Below, piece after piece: positions 41,171-49,907 of a stretch of 64,000 bases of DNA. The notes under the pieces are model-generated. The model was not told where the DNA came from, made no database searches, and saw only the letters and a list, made by a program, of their open reading frames with translations. The stretch comes from Agrobacterium sp. a22-2. GTDB taxonomy: Bacteria; Pseudomonadota; Alphaproteobacteria; Rhizobiales; Rhizobiaceae. A program made the translations under genes and the position numbers. Numbering within the stretch: position 1 is the stretch's first letter; each line of letters starts with the position of its first letter. Where the stretch lies: assembly GCF_012276985.1 (NCBI RefSeq), contig NZ_JAAXMM010000004.1, positions 62,001 to 126,000 on the forward strand, written 5' to 3'.

Positions 41171-41188
41171 TGGTTAAACTTCCGCTAA
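41171..41188 (-). promoter_or_regulatory. CtrA-like box upstream of the receptor-cheW operon
   Basis: On the plus strand TTAA-ACTTCCG-CTAA (41174-41188) matches TTAA-N7-TTAA with one mismatch. On the minus strand the same site reads TTAACCA at its downstream end (41171-41177). It is about 150 bp before the receptor ATG. Confidence 0.4.
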
Positions 41189-41227
41189 TAATATTCAAGC
41201 CCGGTAATATAGCGGTCGGTCCGGGCA

Positions 41228-42016
41228 CTATTTCACGCTGATTGCCCGCTTGTAGAGATGCCAGGTCGCGTGACCGAGGGGCGGCAATACAAAGAAGAGG
41301 CCAAGAAAGGCCGGGATCATTGATAGGATCGCTGCCGCTGCGACTATGAAGCCGAAACTCAGCATGGCCCGGGGGTTTTCCGTCACCGTACGGACGCTGG
41401 TGATCATGGCGGTGATGAAGTCGAGGTCGTGATCGAGCAGCAGGGGGATCGCGATGACCGTCAGGGAAAAAAGCAGCGTGGCGACGACGGCGCCGACAAC
41501 CGTGCCGACGGCCAGGAACAGCATGCCCTCGGGCGTGGTGGTGACGACGGTGGCAAAGGCGGCCAGCGAGGCAGGAATCTTGAAGCCGAGGAAGAGGGCG
41601 AGCAGCAGTCGGACCTGATAGATCCAGATCCAGAACACGAAGAGCACGACAAAGGCCATCCAGGACAATTGCCGTTCACGCTGACGAAAGACCTCGGCAA
41701 GCACGCCGCGCCAGGTGACCGTCAAGCCTGCACCGTGGCGGCGGCTGATCTCGTAGAGGCCGACGGCCACGAAAGGCCCGATCAGCGGAAAACCGATCGC
41801 CACGGGGATGATCATCCAAGGCAGATGGTAGACGGCGAGGGTTACCACGATGAAAAGGCCGCCGATGGCATAGATGCCGCCGAAGAACAATCCGAACAGC
41901 GGAAAGCGCATGAAATCCCGCCATCCCTCGACAAGCGCGGCGCGGATATCGGCCAGCGTCAGCGGATTGATGTGCAGTCTCGGTACTGCCGCGGTCCCTG
42001 CCAGTTGATCCTCCAT
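41228..42016 (-). CDS. DUF2189 integral membrane protein
   Basis: A 262-residue membrane protein with about six hydrophobic segments, starting at ATG 42016 after GGGAGG. An N-terminal cytosolic stretch INPLTLADIRAALVEGWRDF leads into the first segment. Family-type residues are IPVAIGFPLIGPFVAVGLYEISRR and PLLLDHDLDFITAM. It belongs to the uncharacterised DUF2189 family, sometimes annotated as a cytochrome c oxidase subunit I-like predicted membrane protein, for which I see no heme ligands. Function unknown. Confidence 0.75.
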   Translation of the reverse strand: MEDQLAGTAAVPRLHINPLTLADIRAALVEGWRDFMRFPLFGLFFGGIYAIGGLFIVVTLAVYHLPWMIIPVAIGFPLIGPFVAVGLYEISRRHGAGLTVTWRGVLAEVFRQRERQLSWMAFVVLFVFWIWIYQVRLLLALFLGFKIPASLAAFATVVTTTPEGMLFLAVGTVVGAVVATLLFSLTVIAIPLLLDHDLDFITAMITSVRTVTENPRAMLSFGFIVAAAAILSMIPAFLGLFFVLPPLGHATWHLYKRAISVK

Positions 42017-42122
42017 CAGTCCCTCCCAAGACGAATGCGCAATAAACCACGCTAGAACCAAAGGCCTAGACCAATCCTTGACGATCATCAAGATGAGGCG
42101 GCGATGGGCAAAAAATTGCGCT

Positions 42123-42150
42123 TTGCCAGAAGGACGATCGACGGTATCCT
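42123..42150 (+). promoter_or_regulatory. Candidate promoter of a leaderless small gene
   Basis: TTGCCA (42123-42128) and TATCCT (42145-42150) are 16 bp apart. The predicted start, about 7 bp on, coincides with the ATG at 42157, which has no Shine-Dalgarno sequence. Confidence 0.35.
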
Positions 42151-42156
42151 GTAGCA

Positions 42157-42315
42157 ATGGAACGTATCGACAGCATTGCACCGCGCTTTTTGATCACTGC
42201 CCTGGGAGTTACTGTCGGTGCAGGGCTTGCCGTGGTGGCGTTTGCCGGGTGGATCCGTTACGGATCCGATATCGTCATCAGCCTGTCGGAGACCGGCCTG
42301 TCGTTCTGCTTCTGA
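42157..42315 (+). CDS. 52-residue single-span membrane protein
   Basis: A short open frame, ATG at 42157 to TGA at 42315, encodes 52 residues: a charged start MERIDSIAPRF, one hydrophobic helix (about 12-34, LITALGVTVGAGLAVVAFAG) and a tail GWIRYGSDIVISLSETG ending SFCF. Codon use is like the neighbours (third-position GC). It resembles small hypothetical proteins common in rhizobia, but I cannot name a family. It lies between divergent DUF2189 and the SCO1 gene. It has no ribosome site, so a leaderless transcript is possible. Confidence 0.6.
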   Translation: MERIDSIAPRFLITALGVTVGAGLAVVAFAGWIRYGSDIVISLSETGLSFCF

Positions 42316-42492
42316 GGACGGCTTCCGGCGTTCCCCTTGGCCAATCACGGACGGCGAGACAAAAGCGCGCAATCGCCTCTCTTCACGCTCAGTTAATTTG
42401 CATGACCCTCGCGCCCGGAGTATCAGCGTGCGACGCGGTTGCGCCTGTCCGCCCTGGCGACGGTGCTGACCCATGCCTCAAGGATTGCTGAC

Positions 42493-43092
42493 ATGAAGAC
42501 ATTTCGCATCGTACTCTGGGTTGCCGTTCTCGCCTGCGCCGGCCTTCTCGGCTGGCTGACGCTGGAGATCACCCGGTCCAAACAGGATATTGCCGAGGCG
42601 CCGTTCGGCGTGCCGTTCACGCTGACCGACCAGAAAGGCCAGCCGATCACCGAGCAGGCCTTTCGCGGCAAGCCGACGGCGCTGTTCTTCGGCTTTACCC
42701 ATTGCCCAGAAGTGTGCCCGACCACGCTTTTCGAACTGAACGGCTGGTTGACGAAGATCGATCCGGACGGATCCCGCCTGCAGGCCTATTTCGTGACCGT
42801 CGATCCCGAGCGCGACACGCCGGCTCTGCTCGGCGCCTATATCGCCAACGTTACCGACCGGGTGACCGGCATTGCCGGCGAACCGGCCAAGGTGGCCGAG
42901 GTGATCAAGGGGTTCCGCGTCTATGCCAAGAAGGTGCCGCTCGACGAGGCCAAGCCGGATGGCGACTATACGATGGACCATACGGCATCGATCTTCCTGC
43001 TGGATGCCGGCGGCCGTTTCGTCGGCACCATCGCCTATGGCGAGAATCCCGATGTGGCGGAGCAGAAGCTGCAGAACCTGCTGAAGGGATAA
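42493..43092 (+). CDS. SCO1/SenC family copper chaperone
   Basis: A 199-residue thioredoxin-like protein anchored by an N-terminal helix (TFRIVLWVAVLACAGLLGW) and facing the periplasm. Copper-binding residues are intact: the CxxxC in HCPEVCPTT and the distal His in YTMDHTASIFLL. It assists CuA-site assembly of cytochrome c oxidase. ATG at 42493 has AAGGA 8 bp upstream. The neighbouring 52-residue membrane protein may share the pathway, but this is inference from position. Confidence 0.93.
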   Translation: MKTFRIVLWVAVLACAGLLGWLTLEITRSKQDIAEAPFGVPFTLTDQKGQPITEQAFRGKPTALFFGFTHCPEVCPTTLFELNGWLTKIDPDGSRLQAYFVTVDPERDTPALLGAYIANVTDRVTGIAGEPAKVAEVIKGFRVYAKKVPLDEAKPDGDYTMDHTASIFLLDAGGRFVGTIAYGENPDVAEQKLQNLLKG

Positions 43093-43226
43093 TCGCCAGA
43101 CCCTGACCCCTGGGGTTCGCGGTTGTGCGTCCCCGGTTGCCAGACGAGCGCGGGCGTTGTACCGGAGGCACTGAAAACGCGCCATGACGCGTGTCCTGCA
43201 ATCCACCCAAAATGGAAGACCGAGCC

Positions 43227-44099
43227 TTGAGCGAAATCCGCCTTTACGTGACCACCGGCGAAACGCAGGCCGGCGACATTCTCGACCTGATGACGATCGC
43301 CTTCGACGAGGAGGATTATCCGATCGCCACCAACGAGATCGACGAAAAGAACGATGTCTGGGAGGCCTCGATCTACCTGATGGCCGACGAGGAGGAGGTT
43401 GTCCGCGAACGGCTGGCGGCGGCTCTCAAGCCAAGCTTTCCCGATGCGGTTATTCACAAGGAGATCATTCCGGATATCGACTGGATTGCCAAGTCTCTGG
43501 AAGGGTTGAGCCCGGTCCGGGCAGGGCGGTTCCTGGTGCATGGCTCGCATGACCGCGACAAAGTGCGCGCCAACGACCTGGCGATTGAGATCGATGCGGG
43601 CCAGGCCTTCGGTACCGGCCATCACGGCACCACGGCAGGCTGCCTGGAAATGATCGACCAAGTGATGCGGGCCTATCCAGTCACCAATGCTCTGGATCTG
43701 GGAACCGGCAGCGGCGTGCTGGCGATTGCCGTACGCAAGCTGCATCCCGTGCCGGTTCTGGCCACCGACATCGACCCGATCGCCGTGCGCGTGGCGCGCG
43801 AAAACGGGCGCCGCAACGGCATTGCGTCCGGCATCGATTTTCGCACCGCTCCGGGCTTTCATTCCACGGCCTTTGCGAACCACGGGCCGTTCGACCTGAT
43901 CATCGCCAATATCCTGGCCCGGCCGTTGATGAAGATGGCGCCGCAACTGGCCGCGCATCTGGCGGTCGGCGGTTCTGTCATTCTGTCGGGCATTCTGGCC
44001 GCCCAGCGCTGGAAGGTGATTGCGGCCTACAATAGTGCCGGCCTCAAGCATGTCAGGACGATCTGGCGCAATGGCTGGGTGACGATCCACCTGCGATAG
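43227..44099 (+). CDS. prmA: Ribosomal protein L11 methyltransferase
   Basis: SAM-dependent enzyme trimethylating L11. About 290 residues when started at TTG (43227), giving SEIRLYVTT at the N-terminus as in rhizobial homologues; ATG at 43212 adds five residues. The N-terminal substrate domain precedes the methyltransferase domain with GQAFGTGHHGTTAGCL, ALDLGTGSGVLAIA (SAM motif I) and DLIIANILARPLMKMAP (motif IV). Downstream lie the hairpins annotated for the opposite strand. Confidence 0.95.
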   Translation: MSEIRLYVTTGETQAGDILDLMTIAFDEEDYPIATNEIDEKNDVWEASIYLMADEEEVVRERLAAALKPSFPDAVIHKEIIPDIDWIAKSLEGLSPVRAGRFLVHGSHDRDKVRANDLAIEIDAGQAFGTGHHGTTAGCLEMIDQVMRAYPVTNALDLGTGSGVLAIAVRKLHPVPVLATDIDPIAVRVARENGRRNGIASGIDFRTAPGFHSTAFANHGPFDLIIANILARPLMKMAPQLAAHLAVGGSVILSGILAAQRWKVIAAYNSAGLKHVRTIWRNGWVTIHLR

Positions 44100-44202
44100 G
44101 CCGACGCCTTTTGGCCGGATCAACGATCCGGGTGATCCATGTTGCATCGCAGCATTGCGTTTTGCGCATATCGGCCCCGCTTTTTACGCCAAGGGCGGAC
44201 AT

Positions 44203-44347
44203 GCAAAAGGCGGCATCATGGATGCCGCCTTGCAGATCAGTTTTGCTGATCATCCCGCGAGCTTGAGGAGGAGAGCGCTCAAGCGGGTTACGTATTCCAA
44301 AGGCCGGGCCAGCTTAAGGGAGGAGGAGTAGCCGGACCGGGTCTTGA
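44203..44347 (-). ncRNA. Tandem anti-Shine-Dalgarno hairpins 3' of DUF1127 (cuckoo/CcsR-like sRNA)
   Basis: Read on the minus strand, immediately after the DUF1127 stop. Hairpin A (44340-44304) has an 11-bp stem with one mismatch and a G-U pair, and a 15-nt loop ACUCCUCCUCCCUUA. Hairpin B (44287-44254) has a 7-bp stem CTTGAG-type core, an outer 3-bp clamp and the loop CGCUCUCCUC. A small hairpin C follows (44251-44235), then terminator-like hairpin D (44231-44207, 11-bp stem, then UUUUGC). Loops rich in CUCCUC are the hallmark of alphaproteobacterial cuckoo/CcsR and alpha-r14 sRNAs, which in Rhodobacter are processed from a DUF1127 mRNA. The G-U pair supports the minus strand. Confidence 0.65.
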
Positions 44348-44521
44348 TCAGAATACGTAGCTGTTTACGCCCTTGCGGCGCAGTTCTTCGCGGCTTGTGC
44401 CCATGCCCTTCAACGTTTCGTCGTCGAGGTTCATGAGGGCGCCGTTGACGTAACGGCTTGCCTGACGTTCGCGTGCCGCTACCACGCGCTGGTATGCATC
44501 ACGGAAGAAGGAGTTTGCCAT
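44348..44521 (-). CDS. DUF1127 small protein (YjiS-like, putative RNA-binding)
   Basis: A 57-residue basic protein. ATG at 44521 follows AAGGATAAAGACA. The DUF1127 core is LMNLDDETLKGMGTSREEL, preceded by a charged helix (FFRDAYQRVVAARERQASRY). In Rhodobacter sphaeroides a DUF1127 protein (CcaF1) binds RNA and is encoded with the CcsR sRNAs; here too C-rich hairpins follow the gene. A CCTATATT element (44572-44579, minus strand) could be its -10 region. Function here is inferred from the family and context. Confidence 0.85.
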   Translation of the reverse strand: MANSFFRDAYQRVVAARERQASRYVNGALMNLDDETLKGMGTSREELRRKGVNSYVF

Positions 44522-44862
44522 TGTCTTTATCCTTTGGTTCGGAAGCCGTCTGGCCCCCGTTCGATGATGTGAATATAGGCTCTTCGCAGAATTTAGGCAG
44601 AGGCTTTGCCTCATGGGTGTTATGCGTTGAATGCATGTGTGTTCGGGTTTTCCGGCCGAATCTCCAGGATTTGCGCAAAAATCGGGCAGCTGAGCGAGCA
44701 TTTGCCTGTTGCGATGCAAAATGAAATACGGCCGGGGCGCAAGGCCACGAGGTGACTTGCCGATCGCGCCGTCTGCAATTGCGTCTGGCCGGGGGTGGAT
44801 TCTCCTGGCCGCTGGTATAGCATCCGCGCCAATCGGTTCATTTCTTCAAGCAGGCAGATTCC
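44522..44862. other. Intergenic region between DUF1127 and aminopeptidase P genes
   Basis: This 341-bp divergent region must hold the promoters of both flanking genes. On the minus side, CCTATATT at 44572-44579 is a possible -10. On the plus side, TATAGC near 44816 is a weak -10 candidate for the aminopeptidase. No further gene is credible. Confidence 0.4.
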
Positions 44863-46698
44863 ATGTTTCAATCCTTTGACGTCACCTCCACGCCGCAATT
44901 CGGAAAACAAAGGGTGGAGGCGTTGCGGACGCGTTTCGAGGCACTTGGCATAGACGGATTTCTCGTGCCGCGCGCCGACGAATACCAGGGCGAATATGTG
45001 CCCGCCTCGGCTGAGCGGTTGGCCTGGCTGACCGGCTTTACCGGATCGGCGGGGCAGGTGCTGGTCACCGCGACGCAAGCCGTCGTCTTCGTCGATGGCC
45101 GTTATGTGACGCAGCTGGCAGAACAGGTCGACGGAACGGTGTTTACCGGCGGCGATCTGGTCGGCGAACCGCCGCACAAGTGGCTTTCAGCCCATGCAAC
45201 GAAGGGTTTTCGTCTCGGCATCGATCCATGGCTGCATACCAGCGCCGAGGTCCGGCGGCTGGAAAAGGCTCTGGCGGCGCTCGACGGCTCCCTGGTGTTT
45301 CTCTCTGACAACCCGCTGGATGCCATCTGGGATGACCGCCCCGCCGAGCCGCTGGGCACGGTTGCCATCCAGACCGACAGCTACGCCGGTGTACTGGCCA
45401 AGGACAAGATCGCCAGGATCTGCAGCGAGCTGACCGACAAAGGCCATGCGGCCGTACTGGTCACCGATCCCTCCTCGATCGCCTGGATCTTCAACATCCG
45501 CGGCAGCGACGTGCCGCACACCCCGCATCCGCTGGCTCGCGCCATTCTTTATGCGGACGGCAGCGCCGATCTGTTTCTCGACCAGCGCAAGACCGGCATC
45601 GAGGTCGAGGCCTATCTCGGCCAACTCTGCGTGCAGCGCGCGCCGGGCGAACTCACCGAACGGCTGGCGGTGCTGGCCGGGCAGGGCGGCCGCATCATGG
45701 TCGACCCCGATCTGGCGCCCTTTGCGCTCTGCGAATTGATCCGCGCCCATGGTGGCACGATCGTCGAAGCCCATGATCCGGCCAAGATCCCGCGGGCGGT
45801 CAAGAACACCGTGGAACTCAATGGATCTGCTGCCGCCCATTTGCAGGATGGCGTGGCCATGGTCGAGTTTCTCTACTGGCTGGAGCAGAACCATCCGGGC
45901 AACGTCACGGAGATCGGCGCCACGCAGGCGCTGGAGGCGGCGCGCCGGCAGGTGGGCGAGCGCATGCAGAACCCGCTGCGCGACATTTCCTTCGATACGA
46001 TTTCGGGAGCGGGCGAGCATGCCGCGATCATGCATTACCGGGTGACGACGGCGAGCGATCGGCCGATCCGCTCGGGCGAGATGTTCCTGATCGATTCCGG
46101 CGGGCAATATGTCAACGGCACCACCGACATTACCCGCACGGTGGCGATCGGTGCCGTTCCCGAGGAACAGAAGCGCTTTTTCACGCTGGTGCTGAAGGGC
46201 ATGATCGCCATCAGCACGGCGCGCTTTCCGAAAGGTTCGCGCGGCTGCGATCTCGATCCGTTGGCGCGCATCGCACTCTGGAAGGCCGGGGCCGATTTCG
46301 CCCATGGCACCGGCCACGGCGTCGGCTCGTTTCTCTCCGTGCATGAAGGGCCGCAGCGCATCTCGCGGCTTTCGACGCAGGAATTGCTGCCCGGCATGAT
46401 CCTCTCCAACGAGCCAGGCTACTATCGCCCCGGCGCCTTCGGCATCCGCATCGAGAACCTTGTCTATGTGCGCGAGGCGGAGGCCGTCGAGGGCGGCGAC
46501 ATGCCGATGCTCGGCTTCGAGACGCTGACCTTCGTGCCGATCGACAAATATCTTGTCGTGACCGAGATGCTGACGCGGGAAGAACTGCACTGGCTCGACG
46601 GTTATCACCAGCGTACGCGCGATGAACTGATGCCGCTGATCCACGATCCGAAGATCCGCGGCTGGCTTGAACTCGCGACGGAACCGTTCAGCCGATGA
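44863..46698 (+). CDS. pepP: Aminopeptidase P family protein (Xaa-Pro aminopeptidase, M24B)
   Basis: A 611-residue two-domain N-terminal creatinase-like plus pita-bread metallopeptidase that cleaves X-Pro from peptide N-termini. The first about 300 residues form two creatinase-like domains (LAWLTGFTGSAGQVLV). The catalytic domain keeps all five metal ligands: Asp in LIDSGGQY and GTTDITRT, His in FAHGTGHGVGS, Glu in SNEPGYY and Glu in IRIENLVYV. It is long, the three-domain type also seen in eukaryotic APP1. Its 3' end overlaps azlD by 11 bp (convergent). Confidence 0.94.
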   Translation: MFQSFDVTSTPQFGKQRVEALRTRFEALGIDGFLVPRADEYQGEYVPASAERLAWLTGFTGSAGQVLVTATQAVVFVDGRYVTQLAEQVDGTVFTGGDLVGEPPHKWLSAHATKGFRLGIDPWLHTSAEVRRLEKALAALDGSLVFLSDNPLDAIWDDRPAEPLGTVAIQTDSYAGVLAKDKIARICSELTDKGHAAVLVTDPSSIAWIFNIRGSDVPHTPHPLARAILYADGSADLFLDQRKTGIEVEAYLGQLCVQRAPGELTERLAVLAGQGGRIMVDPDLAPFALCELIRAHGGTIVEAHDPAKIPRAVKNTVELNGSAAAHLQDGVAMVEFLYWLEQNHPGNVTEIGATQALEAARRQVGERMQNPLRDISFDTISGAGEHAAIMHYRVTTASDRPIRSGEMFLIDSGGQYVNGTTDITRTVAIGAVPEEQKRFFTLVLKGMIAISTARFPKGSRGCDLDPLARIALWKAGADFAHGTGHGVGSFLSVHEGPQRISRLSTQELLPGMILSNEPGYYRPGAFGIRIENLVYVREAEAVEGGDMPMLGFETLTFVPIDKYLVVTEMLTREELHWLDGYHQRTRDELMPLIHDPKIRGWLELATEPFSR

Positions 46699-46999
46699 AG
46701 TAACGGGCGGCCAGAACGACGATCCAGCCGATGATCAGCATCGGGATGGCGGACAGGCGCAGCCCGACCAGCAGGGCGGCCGTCATGGCCAGTTTGACAT
46801 CCGTCCCACCGGCAAAGAAGGCGGGCGCGACGAGGGTTGTCAGGACCGCTGCCGGAACGGCGTTGAGGGCGGCCTCGAGGCGTGGCGGCATGGCGTTGAG
46901 GCGCGAGATCAGCAGGTAGCCGCCGATCCGGGTCACATAGGTGGCGACAGCGCTCATCAGGATCAGCAGCGTCATCTGCGGGGTGAAAAATTCGCTCAT
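46688..46999 (-). CDS. azlD: AzlD family branched-chain amino acid exporter subunit
   Basis: A 103-residue protein with three to four membrane segments, for example LLILMSAVATYVTRIGGYLL and AVLTTLVAPAFFAGG. With AzlC it forms a branched-chain amino acid exporter. The ATG overlaps the azlC stop (ATGA), and the 3' end overlaps pepP by 11 bp in convergent orientation. Confidence 0.9.
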   Translation of the reverse strand: MSEFFTPQMTLLILMSAVATYVTRIGGYLLISRLNAMPPRLEAALNAVPAAVLTTLVAPAFFAGGTDVKLAMTAALLVGLRLSAIPMLIIGWIVVLAARYFIG

Positions 47000-47724
47000 T
47001 CGGCTGCTCCGCCTTGCTGTGCCATGCCTTCGGCGGCCTTAGGGTCGGAATTGCGCGGCGGTAGGAGTGCGGCGACCAGAACGCCGGCCAGCGCGCCGAG
47101 GCTGACATGCCAGGGGGAGCCGACGTAACGGTGCGCCAGAACCGAGGCCGTCGCGCTGACGACGACGACTGCCAAGAAATTGTCCCGCCGGCGGAAACCG
47201 AGCACGAGCCCCATGAAATAGATCGGCAGGAGGACGTCGATGCCCCAGGCCGCCGGATCGCCGATTAGGCTGCCGAAGGCGGCGCCCACCGCCGTCACCG
47301 ACACCCAGGGGACGTAGATCGTCAGGGCAAATCCCATGTACCAGGCAAACGAGACGCGGGCGCCCGTCTCACCGCGGGCCAGCGTCTGGGCGAATTGCGG
47401 ATCGGTCAGGAGAAACAGGGCGATGGCCTTCTGCAGGCCGGTGAAATGTCCGAAGAAGGGCGCAATCGCCGCCGAATAGAGGATATGGCGGAAGTTGACC
47501 GCAAAGACCGACAGCACGATCAGCCAGGCCGGCACATGGTGGCCGAAAAGCTCGATGCCGACCAACTGGCTGGCCCCGGCAAACACGGTGGCGCTCATCA
47601 GCGTCGCCTCGGCGACCGTCTGCTGGTTGCCGACCGCGATGGCGCCGAACAGGGCGGCAAACGGTACGGTCGAGACCAGCACCGGCAGGCTGCCGCGCAT
47701 GCCTTCCAGAAAATCTGCCTTCAT
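46996..47724 (-). CDS. azlC: AzlC family branched-chain amino acid permease
   Basis: A 242-residue inner-membrane protein, with about six to seven membrane segments. Family residues include FAALFGAIAVGNQQTVAEATLMSATVFAGASQLVGIEL (parts), NFRHILYSAAI and LLTDPQFAQTLA. AzlC/AzlD pairs export branched-chain amino acids or analogues. It is the first gene of the pair, and its promoter lies in the 149-bp gap to the DUF2164 gene on the other strand. Confidence 0.92.
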   Translation of the reverse strand: MKADFLEGMRGSLPVLVSTVPFAALFGAIAVGNQQTVAEATLMSATVFAGASQLVGIELFGHHVPAWLIVLSVFAVNFRHILYSAAIAPFFGHFTGLQKAIALFLLTDPQFAQTLARGETGARVSFAWYMGFALTIYVPWVSVTAVGAAFGSLIGDPAAWGIDVLLPIYFMGLVLGFRRRDNFLAVVVVSATASVLAHRYVGSPWHVSLGALAGVLVAALLPPRNSDPKAAEGMAQQGGAAE

Positions 47725-47873
47725 GAGATAATTCGTATCCTTTCCTTTCAGCCCTATCGCGACCGCTGTTCGAGGACAAACGAATAGGGCTGATGGATCA
47801 ATTGATTTGGCTTAAGCGTCATCGTAGTTTGACAGGATTGCGGATGACTCTCTTGCACAAAAGGATCCGGCCC

Positions 47874-48122
47874 ATGACCAATCTCGATTTTTCCAAGGAA
47901 GACCAGGCCGCCATCGTTGCACGGATCCAGGAATATTTCCTGCAGGAGTTCGAGCTGGACATGGGAGGCCTAGAAGCCGAATCCGTCCTGGAATTCGTGG
48001 CCGGCGAGATCGGCGGCCATTTCTACAATCGCGGCCTTTACGACGCCCAGTCGGTCTTCACGGACCAGATCGAGCTCATCAACGATGCCATCTACCAGCT
48101 GGAGCGGCCGACCGGCGCCTGA
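47874..48122 (+). CDS. DUF2164 family protein
   Basis: An 82-residue cytosolic protein. It starts MTNLDFSKEDQAAIVARIQE, followed by YFLQEFELDMGGLEAESVLEF and GGHFYNRGLYDAQ, the pattern of the DUF2164 family. The start is ATG at 47874 after AAAGGAT. The function of the family is not known. It ends 6 bp before the panB stop codon on the opposite strand. Confidence 0.85.
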   Translation: MTNLDFSKEDQAAIVARIQEYFLQEFELDMGGLEAESVLEFVAGEIGGHFYNRGLYDAQSVFTDQIELINDAIYQLERPTGA

Positions 48123-48128
48123 TCCGGC

Positions 48129-48947
48129 CTAGCGCTTGATCTGGAAGGTGTGTTCGGGGCCGGGGAAGGTTCTCGCCTTGACCTCGCTGGCATAGGCCTC
48201 GACAGCCGCGGAAATGGTCGGCGCCAATTCGGCATAATGCTTGACGAAACGCGGGCGGAATTCGTTGAACAGGCCGAGCATATCGTCGGACACCAGAATC
48301 TGCCCGTCGCAGGCCGGGGAGGCGCCGATGCCGATGGTGGGCGCCTTGACCGTGCCTGTGATGTCGCGGGCCAGCGGCTCGACCGTGCCTTCGATCACCA
48401 TGGCAAAGGCACCGGCCTCGTCGATGGCTCTGGCATCGCGGCGGATCTTGTCGGCTTCCGCCTCGCTATGGCCCTTGGAGCGATAGCCGCTGGCATTGAC
48501 CTGCTGCGGCATCAGCCCAATATGGCCGAAGACCGGCACGCCGCGGCTGGTCAGGAAGGCCACCGTCTCGGCCATTTCCTCGCCGCCTTCCAGCTTGACG
48601 CCATCGCAGCCGGTTTCCTTCAGGATGCGGGCGGCGTTGCGGAAGGCCTGTTCCCTGGATTCCTGATAGGCGCCGAAGGGCAGGTCGACGATGACGCAGG
48701 CGTGTTTGGCACCCCGCATCACCGCCTGGCCATGGGCGATCATCATCTCCATCGTCACGCCGACTGTGGTGTCTAGGCCATAGATCACCATGCCGAGGCT
48801 GTCGCCGACCAGCAACAGGTCGCAATGCGGGTCGAGCAGGCGGGCGATCGGCGTCGTATAGGCGGTCAGCGAGACGATCGGGCGCTGGCCCTTCATCGCA
48901 GTGATGTTGCTCGGCGTCAGACGTTTCTGGCTCGGGGGTGTGCTCAT
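48129..48947 (-). CDS. panB: 3-methyl-2-oxobutanoate hydroxymethyltransferase
   Basis: First committed step of pantothenate synthesis: adds a hydroxymethyl group from methylene-tetrahydrofolate to alpha-ketoisovalerate. It has 272 residues, a TIM barrel with [27 protein letters not shown] and [12 protein letters not shown], and the C-terminal [12 protein letters not shown], all PanB signatures. ATG at 48947 starts just before panC ends (the panC stop is at 48949-48951), so the two genes are effectively contiguous. Confidence 0.96.
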   Translation of the reverse strand: MSTPPSQKRLTPSNITAMKGQRPIVSLTAYTTPIARLLDPHCDLLLVGDSLGMVIYGLDTTVGVTMEMMIAHGQAVMRGAKHACVIVDLPFGAYQESREQAFRNAARILKETGCDGVKLEGGEEMAETVAFLTSRGVPVFGHIGLMPQQVNASGYRSKGHSEAEADKIRRDARAIDEAGAFAMVIEGTVEPLARDITGTVKAPTIGIGASPACDGQILVSDDMLGLFNEFRPRFVKHYAELAPTISAAVEAYASEVKARTFPGPEHTFQIKR

Positions 48948-48948
48948 G

Positions 48949-49821
48949 TCAGGCGGCCTCCATGCCGGTTTGGGCGGGTGCGCCGATGACGCGGTTATCG
49001 AGCAGCCTTGTCGTGCCGATGCGCACGAAGACAAGCAACAGGAAGGAACCGGCGATGGTGTCGATCCCGACCAAGGTCTGCGGATCGCGGATGGCGACGA
49101 CCTCCGGCTCTGCCAGGGGTTCGCGGCGGATGAAGTCGGTAATCGCGGTTTCCATGGCATTGGGATCGCGCAGGCCGTGGGCAAACAGCCGCTCGGCTTC
49201 GGCCAGCGCCTTCGGCACGATCACGGCGGCCGATCTTTCTTCGGGTGACAGATAGACATTGCGCGACGAGCAGGCGAGGCCATCGGCTTCCCGCACGGTT
49301 TCGACAGGCACGATGCGCACCGGCTGGGCAAGGTCTTCCACCATGCGGCGGATGATCGCCACCTGCTGGTAGTCCTTTTCGCCGAAATAGGCGGCATCCG
49401 GCTGGACGATGTTGAACAGCTTGGTGACCACGGTGGCGACGCCGGCAAAATGGCCGGGGCGGGCGGCACCTTCAAGCTCGGATCCGAGCGTCGGCACATC
49501 GACCACCGTTTGCATCGGCTGCGGATACATGTCCTCGACACCGGGCGCGAAGAGGATATCGACGCCGGCGGCCTGAAGCATGGCGCTGTCGCGGGCCAGA
49601 TCGCGGGGATATTTGGCCAGATCCTCATTGGCGCCGAACTGCAGCGGATTGACGAAGATCGACACCACCGTCACCGCATTGTCGGCCCTGGCGCGGGCGA
49701 CGAGTTGCAAATGCCCCTGATGCAGGTAACCCATGGTCGGCACGAAGCCGATCGACCGGCCGCTGCGGCGGGCCGGAGCCAGCCTGTCGCGCAAGTCTGC
49801 AATGGTGGTGATGGTTTCCAT
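48949..49821 (-). CDS. panC: Pantothenate synthetase
   Basis: ATP-dependent condensation of pantoate and beta-alanine. It has 290 residues of the nucleotidyltransferase fold: the HxGH motif in [12 protein letters not shown], the pantoate and ATP site [27 protein letters not shown], and the KMSKS-like [15 protein letters not shown]. It is upstream of panB on the same strand, an operon order common in rhizobia; panD is not in the window. Confidence 0.96.
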   Translation of the reverse strand: METITTIADLRDRLAPARRSGRSIGFVPTMGYLHQGHLQLVARARADNAVTVVSIFVNPLQFGANEDLAKYPRDLARDSAMLQAAGVDILFAPGVEDMYPQPMQTVVDVPTLGSELEGAARPGHFAGVATVVTKLFNIVQPDAAYFGEKDYQQVAIIRRMVEDLAQPVRIVPVETVREADGLACSSRNVYLSPEERSAAVIVPKALAEAERLFAHGLRDPNAMETAITDFIRREPLAEPEVVAIRDPQTLVGIDTIAGSFLLLVFVRIGTTRLLDNRVIGAPAQTGMEAA

Positions 49822-49907
49822 ATCCGGCTCCTCCGCTCCCCCAATGGCGGGGCTGACCTAGCGCGGATGGCCGCGGAAATCAATCGGCGGACATCGAAGG
49901 AAGTGGT

